Positions 22,110-32,487 of a stretch of DNA of 64,000 nt are shown here, one piece after another; position 1 is the stretch's first letter, and each line of letters opens with the position of its first letter. Origin of the DNA: Zizania palustris (taxonomy: Eukaryota > Streptophyta > Magnoliopsida > Poales > Poaceae); NCBI GenBank assembly GCA_019279435.1, contig JAAALK010000283.1, positions 4,340,001-4,404,000 of the forward strand. The letters run 5' to 3'. The notes beneath the pieces were generated by a model, which worked only from the letters and a program-made list of their open reading frames with translations, was not told the origin of the DNA and did no database searches. The position numbers were made by a program, and so were the translations under genes.

Positions 22110-25100
22110 TTGTGCAGGACCGGGGACTGGAGGATGTTTGGATCATGGACTCAGGATGCTCTCGCCACATGACGGGACATCGCAGATGGTTCTCCAGTCT
22201 CACTCCCCCGAGCTCCAAAGAATATATCACGTTCGGGAACAGCGGTCAAGGGAAAGTAAGTGGCATAGGCTCAATCAGCATCTCAGACCATTTCTCTTTA
22301 AAGAATGTTGCTTTGGTTAAAAATCTGAACTTTAATTTAATCTCTGTGTCGCAACTTCTTGAGGATGGTTTGGAAGTGCGTTTTAAGAAGGGAAATTCTT
22401 CTGTGATTGATTCTAGAGGGTCTTTGGTTTGTCAGATTTTACCCTTCGGTAAAGTTTTTCGAATTGACTTCTCTAGTTCTTTTGGCCCTTCTCGCTGTTT
22501 GATTGCTGGATCTTCTTCTGAGCTCTGGAAGTGGCATAGGAGGTTAGGTCATTTGAGTTTTGATCTGCTAGTCAGGTTAAGCTCTATGGACCTCATCCGA
22601 GGATTGCCCAAGCTTAAAATGGAGAAGGATCTAGTTTGTCATCCCTGTCGTCATGGGAAAATGGTTGCCGCTTCTCATTCACCTGTGACTCAGGTGATGA
22701 CTTCGTATCCAGGCGAGCTTTTGCATTTGGACACTGTAGGTCCAGCTCGGGTACGCTCAGTCGGTGGGAAGTGGTATGCACTTGTGATTGTTGACGACTT
22801 TTCTCGTTTCTCGTGGGTTTTCTTTTTGGAGTCTAAGGATGAAACTTTTCAATTTGTCCATGACCTGGTTTTGAAGCTGAAGAATGAGAACAATGGTCGG
22901 ATGCGAGCAATTCGCTCTGACAACGGCTCTGAGTTCAAGAACTCTCAGTTCGTCAGCTTCTGTGGTGATCAGGGTCTGGACCATCAGTTTTCTTCTCCTT
23001 ACACTCCCCCACAGAACGGCGTTGTGGAACGAAAGAACCGCACGCTAGTTGAGATGGCCAGGACGATGCTCGATGAGCACAGGACTCCTAGGCGTTTTTG
23101 GGCTGAAGCCATGAACACGGCTTGCTATCTGGCCAATCGCATTTTTCTTAGAGCTTACATTGGTAAGACATCATATGAGTTGCGGTTTGGCAGACAGCCC
23201 AAGGTGAGCCACTTGCGAGCGTTTGGCTGCAAGTGCTTTGTGCTCAAGAAGGGAGGGCATTTGGACAAATTTGAGTCTCGTTGCTGGGATGGTGTTTTTC
23301 TTGGTTATGCACTGCATTCTCGAGGCTTCCGTGTTTGGAATCTCGAATCCCAGCTGCTTATCGAGACATGTGAGGTTTCATTTGATGAGTCCTTGCCTTC
23401 TTTGACTCCTTCTTTTGAGCTTTCTGGTGATGATGAGCTCGGAGAATCCATCTTCGAGGAAGATGAGGATACTCCAGCTGCTGTTGAGGGTGGGCCTTCT
23501 GCATCCCCCGCAGAGCCCACACCTTCTGTGACTTCGACTGATGATGAGGGCGGACCTCTGATCACTTCTTCCACTTCGATCGAGCCCCGTCAGTCGAGTC
23601 CAGAGGTGCCAGCTGCTGACTCCGGTGAGGTGACTTCAGATCACCAGGGAACCCGAGCAGTTCAGCGTGACCACCCCTCAGAGCTCATCATTGGTGATTT
23701 GACTGAGAGGACTTTGCGTTCTTCTGCCTCTCTTGCTGTGTTTGCTGAATCTGCGTTTGTTGCATCTTTTGAGCCCAGAGACATTTCTCATGCTCTTTCT
23801 GACTCTAATTGGATTAATGCTATGCAAGAAGAGCTTGAGAATTTTGTCCGCAATCGGGTTTGGACACTAGTAGAGCCGCCACCTGGATGCAACCCCATAG
23901 GCACCAAGTGGGTATTCAAGAACAAACAAGGTGAAGATGGGGTTGTGGTGCGCAACAAGGCTCGACTAGTCGCCCAGGGTTTTTGCCAGAAGGAAGGTAT
24001 TGACTTTGAAGAAACCTTCGCTCCTGTGGCCCGTCTTGAGTCCATTCGTATTCTTCTAGCTTTTGCCGTTTCAAAGGGTTTTAAGCTGTTTCAAATGGAC
24101 GTTAAGAGTGCTTTTCTGAACGGGTTCATAGAGGAAGAGGTTTATGTTAGGCAACCCCCCGGTTTTGAGAACCCTAAATTTCCTCGACATGTTTTTAAGT
24201 TGCATAAAGCTTTATACGGGTTGAAGCAAGCCCCCAGGGCTTGGTATGACCGGTTGAAGCAATTTTTGTTGGGGAAGGGCTTTGTGATGGGTTCTGTGGA
24301 CAAAACTCTTTTCTTGCTCAGAGATGCTTCAGATTTTTTAGTTGCTCAGATTTACGTGGACGATATTATCTTTGGCGGTACTACTGATTCTCTTGTGTCC
24401 AAGTTTTCTGAGCAGATGCACAGTGAGTTTGAGATGAGCCTCATGGGTGAGCTGAAGTACTTTTTAGGGCTCCAGATCAAGCAGACCAAGGACGGCACCT
24501 TCATCCACCAAGGTAAGTATACTCGTGATATGCTTAAGAAATTTGACTTTGGTGGTGAATTGAAGCCGCAGATGACCCCGATGGGCACGTCTGGGGGTTT
24601 GGACAAGGACGAGAGCGGTGTGAAGGTCAATGAGAGAGAATTTCGAGGGATGATCGGTTCGCTGTTGTACTTGACGGCAACAAGACCGGACATACAGTTC
24701 GCCGTGGGACTTTGCGCGCGTTTTCAGTCTTCACCACGTGCGTCTCACCGGCAGGCTGTCAAGCGCATTTTCAGGTATCTCACCTATGCGCCTGATCTTG
24801 GTCTTTATTATTCAGCATCATCATCACTTGATTTATCTGGCTTTTCGGACGCCGACTTTGGTGGGTGCCGGTTGGATCGCAAGTCGACTTCCGGTACTTG
24901 CCAGTTTCTTGGTTCTTCCCTTGTATCTTGGTCTTCTCGAAAGCAATCTGGAGTTGCTCTTTCGACCACGGAGGCTGAGTATGTAGCTGCTGCTAGCTGC
25001 TGCTCACAGTTGGTTTGGATGATTTCTACTCTACGAGACTTTGGGTTATTCTTTCCTACCAGGGTTCCATTGTTTTGCGACAGCACTAGTGCTATTAGTG

Positions 25101-25303
25101 TAGGGAAAAACCCGTGTCTTCATTCAAAAACCAAACATATTGATGTGCGCTTTCACTTCTTGCGGGATCAATATGAGAAAGGTGTCATTGACCTTATTCA
25201 CGTTGATACCCATCATCAGTTGGCTGACATTTTCACCAAACCCCTAGATCAATCTACTTTTGAGCGTTTACGAGGGGATTTGGGTGTTGTGTATCCTTTC
25301 TAG
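22106..25303 (+). CDS. pol: C2 pol: protease, integrase, reverse transcriptase, RNase H
   Basis: Copia-order polyprotein of about 1,065 codons. Protease DSGCSRHMTG begins near residue 15. GAG-pre-integrase (LWKWHRRLGH, CHPCRHGK) is at ~138-195. The integrase core has its D near 209 (HLDTVGP), D near 271 (RSDNGSEF) and E near 307 (VVERKNRTL). Reverse transcriptase runs from about 586 (WTLVEPPPG) with YVDDIIFG near 751. RNase H has DADFGG near 916, STTEAEYVA near 953 and LADIFTKPL near 1039. The frame is -1 to gag; it is open from 22070 and overlaps gag by about 40 bases, so frameshifting or a separate start could express it. The first ATG in frame is inside the protease (22145 region), so the stated start is only the frame boundary. 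No lesions seen. Confidence 0.95.
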   Translation: MIVQDRGLEDVWIMDSGCSRHMTGHRRWFSSLTPPSSKEYITFGNSGQGKVSGIGSISISDHFSLKNVALVKNLNFNLISVSQLLEDGLEVRFKKGNSSVIDSRGSLVCQILPFGKVFRIDFSSSFGPSRCLIAGSSSELWKWHRRLGHLSFDLLVRLSSMDLIRGLPKLKMEKDLVCHPCRHGKMVAASHSPVTQVMTSYPGELLHLDTVGPARVRSVGGKWYALVIVDDFSRFSWVFFLESKDETFQFVHDLVLKLKNENNGRMRAIRSDNGSEFKNSQFVSFCGDQGLDHQFSSPYTPPQNGVVERKNRTLVEMARTMLDEHRTPRRFWAEAMNTACYLANRIFLRAYIGKTSYELRFGRQPKVSHLRAFGCKCFVLKKGGHLDKFESRCWDGVFLGYALHSRGFRVWNLESQLLIETCEVSFDESLPSLTPSFELSGDDELGESIFEEDEDTPAAVEGGPSASPAEPTPSVTSTDDEGGPLITSSTSIEPRQSSPEVPAADSGEVTSDHQGTRAVQRDHPSELIIGDLTERTLRSSASLAVFAESAFVASFEPRDISHALSDSNWINAMQEELENFVRNRVWTLVEPPPGCNPIGTKWVFKNKQGEDGVVVRNKARLVAQGFCQKEGIDFEETFAPVARLESIRILLAFAVSKGFKLFQMDVKSAFLNGFIEEEVYVRQPPGFENPKFPRHVFKLHKALYGLKQAPRAWYDRLKQFLLGKGFVMGSVDKTLFLLRDASDFLVAQIYVDDIIFGGTTDSLVSKFSEQMHSEFEMSLMGELKYFLGLQIKQTKDGTFIHQGKYTRDMLKKFDFGGELKPQMTPMGTSGGLDKDESGVKVNEREFRGMIGSLLYLTATRPDIQFAVGLCARFQSSPRASHRQAVKRIFRYLTYAPDLGLYYSASSSLDLSGFSDADFGGCRLDRKSTSGTCQFLGSSLVSWSSRKQSGVALSTTEAEYVAAASCCSQLVWMISTLRDFGLFFPTRVPLFCDSTSAISVGKNPCLHSKTKHIDVRFHFLRDQYEKGVIDLIHVDTHHQLADIFTKPLDQSTFERLRGDLGVVYPF

Positions 25304-26608
25304 GATATTTTGCGTCAGTTTTCTTTTTACTCTTTTCTTGAGTCTTTTTGTGTGTGTTCATATCATACATATTCACATATCACACATTTGAGCCTGCTTC
25401 TGTTATATGATTGAACTGCTTTACTTAGTCTAGCTGGTACATGCTTTTGATTACTTGTCAATGATCATGTTTTGGTTCAGTTCACTTGATATATCTGTCA
25501 TATGCATGGCTTTTATACTTTAAACCTGAAAAATGATCACCATTACTTCTGGTAACTAGCATGCGTAGGCTGAGTGTTTTTGCTATCTGTTACATGCCTT
25601 GTAGCCAGTTCATCACATAGATGCAGATATGCAACTTGGACATCTTTATGCTTTAAACATGGAAAATGTGCTATAAAATGATAAAAATCAAAAATGAATG
25701 AAAATTCCATTCCTTTTTATGCTTAAAGTCGAAAAGATCCAAGTGGGTTTGCTTTGTCGCATTATATTGTTCTGGATTGCTTACCATAGCACTTTGGTAT
25801 GAACTAGGACAGTATAGTGTATGCCGAGATCAATGTCTTAAGCTTCTGATGGTCCAATTCTGGCCTAGGCTTGACTTGGTCGGTTAGCATAAGGTTTGAC
25901 ATGCAAATAACCCTTGGCACAAATGACAAAGGATAATGAAAAAGCCTGAACTGTAAACGGATAACAAGTTTGCTGAAGCACTTTGTTTTTGAACAATGCT
26001 TATCTTGGTAGACATCAGTTAGCTTCTGCATTTCATGCTTTACCTTGCTTGTTTTACTAGAAAATGTGGTGATGCTTTTATTTGCCAAAACTGAAAAATG
26101 CGTGCTAAATGACTTTCTTTAGATATCATCTGTTGCACTGATCATGCCATGTGTCTTGGACAGTATCTCTTTTGCTATACCTGTTAGATACTGTATTTGC
26201 AGTCAATCATATCTGAGAAGCATGCTTTCTTCACTCCACCTGCACCCCAATTGCATTCACTGCATATTTTGAGGGGGAGTTGCATTTCAGGGGGAGTCTG
26301 TGTCTCTTTTGAGTGCTTGATGAGTTCACTTGTCAACAAGGGGGAGAAAATTTGGGATCAGAGTTTAAGGGGGAGTTCTTACTCTGTTGATATCCTTGTT
26401 GTTCTGAAATCACACTCATTTTGAGCTTTTATGTTTTGGTTAACCATAATGACCGTTTCTTGCTTTTGGTTGGCTTTTGGTCATTAGGGTTAAACTTTTA
26501 CCTTATTTTTCTTCTTCTTTGTTTCCTTGTATCTTGTTTTTCGTGTTTCCACATTTGTTCGCAGGTGCTGAAGAGCTGTGAAAAGAGGAATGTTGACAAT
26601 GCACTCAT
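25304..26608 (+). other. C2 post-pol non-coding region
   Basis: No gene seen. It holds the conserved block starting near 25735 shared with C0 and C1, and GAGGGGGAG-like tracts near 26270, 26290, 26338 and 26368 upstream of the true polypurine tract. Confidence 0.8.
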
Positions 26609-26620
26609 CAAGGGGGAGAT
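26609..26620 (+). other. Polypurine tract of C2
   Basis: CAAGGGGGAGAT immediately before the 3' LTR. Confidence 0.9.
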
Positions 26621-28627
26621 TGAGGAGCCATGCTGAATAGCGTGGGCCTCATGGCTCTAGAAGTGATGAGTCATTGTCAACGATAGTCAAAGAGGACTGA
26701 AGAAGAGAGGAGATCTGCTGTTTCATGGGCCGCGTGTGACTCAGGTACACGGGCAGCGAGCGACTGTCGGGCAGAGGAGGCTGCGAAGTCGGGCTGGTCC
26801 AATCCGGGTGCATGGGCCAGAAGCAGTAGAAGACCCACTAGGCTGTTGACCAGGACTGACTCAGGTACACGGGCGGTGAGCGATTGCCGGGCTGAGAGAG
26901 CTGCGGAGTCGGGCCGGCCCAATCCGGGTACCTGGTGCAAAGCTGGTGGAGGCTTTGTCAGTTTCGGCGTAAAACTGACAACCGTTGATTCTGTATCCGA
27001 CTGTCCAGAAGAGTAGCTTCAGGATATGTCATGAGTTACTCTAGGCCCACAGTCAGTCAGTTGTGTCTGTAAAAATACCTAAGGGCAGTAGAGTCTTTTT
27101 CTGTATTTTTGAGTCTGTAAAAACCCTAAGGGGCTGGTAGAATATTCCTAGTGTTGGGCTGCCTATAAATAGCATCCCAATCCCTAGGGTTTGGACTACC
27201 CTTTTGTGCTGAAATCAAATCCACCCATTGGGTCACGTTTGTCTCCCGTTTTTCTCTCTCCTGTGTGCGCCGCCAGGCCCTTGCGCTTCTCTGTTCGTGG
27301 CTCATTTTGGCTCTAATCTCTTGAATGTTTTTATCCCTTGGTCCCTGGAGAATTTATTGGTTGCATCTGGTTGGTTTGAGGAGTTATTGAGCTGGATTCG
27401 GGCTGTTGTATTTAGTTCTTGAAAAGAAGCTTCTTCTGTTTGCTTCCGTTCTTCACAAACTGAGTACTAGTTCTTGCTGCTGCAAGTAGTACTATTTTTC
27501 TGTAGCTACAGTACTTGCTGCCAGCTTTTTACCTTCTACTGTACTGCCTTTTCGATCGAAGCAGCATGGAGTAAATGCCTTTTTGACTGTTTCTGCGAAG
27601 TCATTTTCATTTGTTCGAAGTCCCTCAGCTCCGTGAGGCAGGCTTCGATCTAACCTTATTTGAAGGCTTCGCCTCAGTCTTCGTACTTTGTTCTGTGCTC
27701 TGTGTTGCTAAGTTTCGAAGCAGTTTTCTGATTGACAGCATTACATACTTCGAACTTTAGTGCGAAGGGGCTTCGGTCCTATTTGTTCGAAGTTCATACT
27801 TCGACACATTTCGAGGTTGGGATCGAAGCTTGTGGCTCCGCTAGGCTTCGCACTGATTTCTGTGTAGCGTGTCACCCTTCGCCTCTCTTTTCGGAGCTTG
27901 ATCTTTTCTAAGTTAGAGCATTGGCTTCGGACTTGTTTTTCTGTCACGTGACAAACTTCGCTTCTTTGTTCGAAGGTTATCTGTTCGTGTGTGGTGTTCG
28001 AAGTTCTGTGTTCGAAGGTTTAGCTTCGAAGCTTTCGTTTTCAAGTGTGTTCGAAGTTTTGTCTTCGAAGTGCATACTTCGAAGCAGACTTCGGCACTGT
28101 TTTACTTCGCTCCGAAGCTCGTGATTCGAAGCTGTGTTCGAAGCCTTATCTTCGAAGTGCATACTTCGAACCAAGCTCCGGCACTGTTTTATTTCACTTC
28201 GAAGTACACTTCGCATTTTACCACTTCGCACTAGGCTAGACAGTGACACCTTCGGCACTTCTGACAGACTCCGTCATCAACCTCCGAAGCAGACCTCGGC
28301 GTGCGAAGGGGGCTTCGCCAAGTTCCGAACAGGAGACAACTTTGGACAGTAACTTCTCTTTTCACTTTATACATACTTAGATCATTTCATTGAGAAGTTT
28401 AGGCCTGTTATAACTTGTTCATCTGCCTAGATTGCACTGCTTTTAGATTCACACTGTTTATCATCAGTTGCTTCTAGGTTAGAAACCTTTAGACTTAGGC
28501 CTTCTGTTTATTTTCTGCTGCGTAGTCTTTCGAGGTGCGTTGGGTGTTGGGAACAGGCCATTGATTCGAAAGAATTTTTTAAGGCGCCCATTCACCCCCC
28601 CCTCTGGTCGCTACTTTCGGTCCTACA
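26621..28627 (+). repeat. C2 3' LTR (2,007 bp)
   Basis: Same ends and length as the 5' LTR, offset by exactly 9,334 bases throughout. Two base differences noticed. The TTCGAA-rich part is at about 27560-28310. Followed by GCCGC. Confidence 0.96.
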
Positions 28628-28632
28628 GCCGC

Positions 28633-30433
28633 GTGTGACTCAGGTACACGGGCAGCGAGCGACTGTCGGGCTGAGAGAGCTGCGAAGTTGGGCTGGCCCA
28701 ATTCGGGTACATGGGCCAGAAGCAGTAGAAGACCCACTGGGCTGTTGACCAGGGTTGACTCAGGTACATGGGCGGTGAGTGATTGCCGGGCTGAGAGAGC
28801 TGCGGAATCAGGCCGGCCCAATCCGGGTACCTGGTGCAAAGTCGGTGGAGGCTTTGTCAGTTTCTGCGCAAAACTAACAACCGTCGAACTTGTATCTGAC
28901 TTTCCAGAAGAGAAGCCGTAGTTGCTACGAAAGTTTAGCTTCCGGATAAGTCATCTATATCTCTAGGCCCACAATCAGTCAGTTGTGTCTGTAAAAATAC
29001 ATAAGGGTAGTTGAGTCATTTCCTTTTATTCCTACGTCTGTAAAAAACCCTAAGGGGCTGGTGGAATATTCTAGGCCATTGGGCAGCCTATAAATAGGGC
29101 CCCAATCCCTAGGGTTGGACTACCCTTTTTGGCTGAAATCAATACTACTCCTTTGGGTCCTTTTGTCTCTTGCACCTTCTCTCTCCTTTCCTGTTCATGC
29201 ATGCGCCGCCAGAGTTTTTGTGTTGCTCGTTGTGCAAGTTCATCACATTTTTGCTCTGGTTTTGATGAGTTTATTCCTGCTGGTTGTGTGTGCAGTGGTT
29301 CATTTATAGCTCTGCAATTTTCCTTGTGCGTGCGATTGATTTATTCCTGGCAGAAGCATCGGTTGCTTCATTCTGTTCTTCTCGCAAGTAGTACTAGTTC
29401 TTGCTGTGGCAAGTAGTACTACTACACTGTAGCAACAGTACACTAGTACCAGTTTTGCTTTTGCTGCATAGCTTTTTGATCGAGTTGACAGGACTAAAGT
29501 CCCTTTTCTAGCTGTTCTCTGGCGAAGCCCCTTCTCTGTTCGAAGCCCCAAAGCTCCGTGAGGCAGGCTTCGATCTTACATCCTCGAGGGCTTCGCTTGA
29601 ACTTCGAACTTCATTTTGTATACTGAGTTGCTAGCTTCGAAGTACTTTTTGAACTGTCAGCGTATCATACTTCGAATGTCTGTGCGAAGGTACTCTGACT
29701 TGAGCTCTTTGAAGTCCATACTTAGACTGGATTCGAAGTTGGCTTCGAAGCTTGTCTTTCTGTTAGACTTCGCTCAGTGTTTGCATCCATCCTCTTCGAA
29801 GGTCCTTCATGTGTTTGTTCGAAGGTAGAGTGTAGGGTTCATTTTGGTTTCTCTGTCGCGTGTCAGCCTTTGCTTCTCTTTTCAAAGGTTGTTTGTCGGT
29901 GCGTTGCGTTCAAAGTATTCTGTTCGAAGGATAGGCTTCGAAGCACTCGGTTCGAAGCTAGCTTTGATACTTCCGTACTTAGCTTCGAAGCATCTCCGGT
30001 CTTTTCCCACCTCGAACTAGGTTAGACCATACCTCCGAACCAGACTTCGACCAGCGAAGCAGGCCTCGACCTCCGATGCAGGCTTCGACACTGCGAAGCA
30101 GGCTTCGGCCAGCGAAGCAAGCTTCGCCAAGTTTTGAACAGGAGACAGATTTCGAACGGTAACTTCTCATTTCACTCTTTGTGCATTTATACTGAGAAGT
30201 TTATCTTGCCTTGTCTTTTGTATACTGTTTATCTGTCTATTAGCACTGTATTGGTATTTCTCTGTTTTAAACATCAGTTGCTTCTAGATTGATACCTTTA
30301 GACTTCGGCAATCTGTTCATTCTTTGCTTCTTAGTCTTTGAGGTGCGTTGGGTATTGGGAGCAGGCCATTGATTCGAAAGAATTTTTAAGGTGCCCATTC
30401 ACCCCCCCTCTGGTCGCTACTTTCGGTCCTACA
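28633..30433 (+). repeat. C1 3' LTR, second part
   Basis: Continues the LTR from 17286 and ends CCTACA. TATA box TATAAATA at 29089-29096. Together with 17174-17286 it makes 1,914 bp, close to the 2,007 bp of C2. TTCGAA-type palindromes fill about 29520-30130. Short open frames in it are not genes. Confidence 0.93.
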
Positions 30434-30438
30434 ACAGT

Positions 30439-31561
30439 ACACCGGTGTGTGTACCGGAGGGTGTTATACCTAGAGAGGTCTCTAGGGTATCAGATACACT
30501 TGTCTGCATCTCATTAGTGTGCAGGTGACTTCGGAGGCGACTAGACGGTCAGCACAGAAGGTGAACTAGGTCAAGCAGGGAGCTTGGCGCTAGGCAAGTG
30601 GGGAGCTTGGTCATGAAGGCTGTGTGATGTCGAGATAGGGCCTCGGGTCAAGGTGCACTAGTCGAAGGCAGGAAGTGCGCATGGGGACTCCGGCTAAAGA
30701 TACCGCGAGGCAAAGTCCTGAGAGGCGAGGCACTTTGAAGGGGACTCCGAAGGAGTAACTTCGAAGGATGGCGGACGAAGTCCTCAAGAATGAGGCAAGG
30801 CTCCCAAGTGTGCTCCGGAAGGAGAAATTCGGAAGGACACCTGACGAAGGACTCATAAGTCAAGGTGCATCGAAGGCATGAACCGGATAAGGCTCTTCGT
30901 GGAGTGTGCTTAGGGCTGAGACACTGCGAAGGGGTGCTTATGGAAATGCTTCATGCGAAGGCCTTGGATGAAGGAGGGACTTCGAAAGGTGGTGGACAAA
31001 ACCCTTCATAAGAAGGTACTTCGAAGGTGGGCCTTTGAAGTCAGGATGACTTGACGTGCTTTAGCCATGCCTGGCTTCGGTACACTGACGGGCAGAGTTC
31101 GAGCTTGGAGTAGCTACGAAGTCGTGGTGATCCACTCTGGAGGTGATGGTGTGAAGATTCAAGGGCTTTGACGGCTTCGGCTTAAAACCGTGACTATATC
31201 GAAGACATACTTCAGAAGTAGCGAAGGCCTACAGGTTCGAAGCCTACTACCGAAGCCCCTATAGCACTTCATGTGCGAAGGGGGCTCCGAAGATTCTAGT
31301 CTGCAAAGCTGATACCAAAAGGTGCTTCCAATAAAGTAGTCTACCATCAGTACCCTTGTGACTACTAAAGGCAGTAAAGTTGTAAACCCTAGGGGTATAG
31401 TAGTCTATTCACAGATCAGAGTAGTGCCTATAAAAGGAGAGGTCGGCCGAGGTCGAGGGCAACACTGTGCACTTCACTTTTACAATCTCATGTACTCACT
31501 GTAGCTTTGGCCCATCCACCTTGTGTAGTACTTTGAATTTGTGAGTTTTGTGTTCCCTGTT
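30439..31561 (+). repeat. C0 3' LTR, piece 2 of 4
   Basis: Lies between the end of C1 (with duplication 30434-30438) and the start of D. It contains TATAAAAG at 31429-31436, fitting an LTR promoter, and many TTCGAAGG-type motifs. It is not similar to C1/C2 over most of its length, so C0 is a different family. The last five bases CTGTT repeat after D. Confidence 0.8.
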
Positions 31562-32473
31562 TGATGAGGACATCACTTCACATGATACACACATGGAGCC
31601 TCCACCTACAATTCAATTACAAGGACCAATCACACGCGCCCGTGCCCGTCGCTTGAACCATGAGGTTAATTCTTTCCTTAGCAACTATGTTAATATTTGT
31701 TTGGACGGGATGCTACTGAATACTAGTGATATGTTGTTGCTTAGGAACATGGGAGATGGAATAGGAGAGTTGGAGTTGAAGACGGAATCGCACGGATGAT
31801 TTGAAGTCAAGAACTTGCTGGTTCGGACTACATCAACCACCCTGCACCAAAATGGGCATAACTTCCTCATACGAAGTCCGATTGGCGCGTTCTTGGACTT
31901 TTTGGAAAGCTAAGGAGAATACGGATCTTTTGCCGTTCGTTTCGTCTCATTTGGAGTCTCGAGTCGATCTGTGTGATTAAAATAGTCCTGCATGACAGAA
32001 CTGGGCCGTGTTGGCCCATAATCCGAGTCTGTACATCTTCTAGCCCACAGCCCAAGTCTGTTCGCCTCCCACAGGCTTTCCACGCCCTATATATTCTTTC
32101 CAGCCGCCTTTAGGGTTAGGTTTTGCTTTGTTTGCATCTACACTGTTGTGTTTAGATCCCACCTCTTGCACCGGACCGATTGGCTGCTGCATTGGCGTTT
32201 GTGAAACCTCACCTTATCATCGTTTGTCTGTTTTTTGGCATTCGACTTGTATCCTTCCTGTTCTTGCTTGTGTTCTTGGGTTCGCTTGCAGGAATTAGCC
32301 TTCGTGGCGAGGTCAATCGTGTTCTGCGTGGTTGATAACCAACGGAGACAGTGGTGTAACGATTGCAAGGTTTTGATCCGCCGGACCGGAGCCTTGGATC
32401 GCCAACGTTGAGATTCTCCACCAACCCAAGTTTATCCTTTACCTAGCGGAAGATCGGGACCACTCCCCCATCA
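31562..32473 (+). repeat. D 5' LTR (912 bp)
   Basis: TGATGAGG to CCCCATCA. A TATA-like TATATATT is at 32088-32095. The first ~240 bases are an open frame matching the polyprotein C-terminus. Nearly the same sequence forms the solo LTR in C1. Confidence 0.95.
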
Positions 32474-32475
32474 GT

Positions 32476-32487
32476 TGGTATCAGAGC
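32476..32487 (+). other. Primer binding site of D (initiator tRNA-Met)
   Basis: TGGTATCAGAGC two bases after the LTR. Confidence 0.92.

Larger units (their letters stand above)
17287..28627 (+). mobile_element. Element C2: complete, recent Sirevirus-type copia element (11,341 bp)
   Basis: Two LTRs of 2,007 bp each with no length difference, a perfect GCCGC duplication (17282-17286 and 28628-28632), initiator tRNA-Met primer site, polypurine tract and open gag (916 codons) and pol. By eye the LTRs differ at only two positions (17506/26840 and 18205/27539). LTRs are identical at insertion, so this is a young copy. It is inserted in the 3' LTR of its relative C1, 113 bases from that LTR start. 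All parts needed for autonomous movement seem present. Confidence 0.96.
8244..30433 (+). mobile_element. Element C1: decayed Sirevirus-type copia element, interrupted by C2 and a solo LTR
   Basis: Plus-strand element with a truncated 5' LTR (8244-8918), tRNA-Met primer site, gag, pol, long post-pol region and 3' LTR (17174-17286 continuing 28633-30433). C2 (17287-28627) lies inside its 3' LTR and a solo LTR (14438-15346) inside pol; without them it measures about 9.9 kb. Flanks are GCAGT and ACAGT. Its coding sequence aligns with C2 along its whole length but carries many stops and shifts, so it is an older member of the same family. Confidence 0.92.

Noticed and set aside
29115..29416. Open frames after the TATA box of the C1 3' LTR
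   Set aside because: Inside LTR sequence without similarity to a known protein; the frame is not kept in C2.
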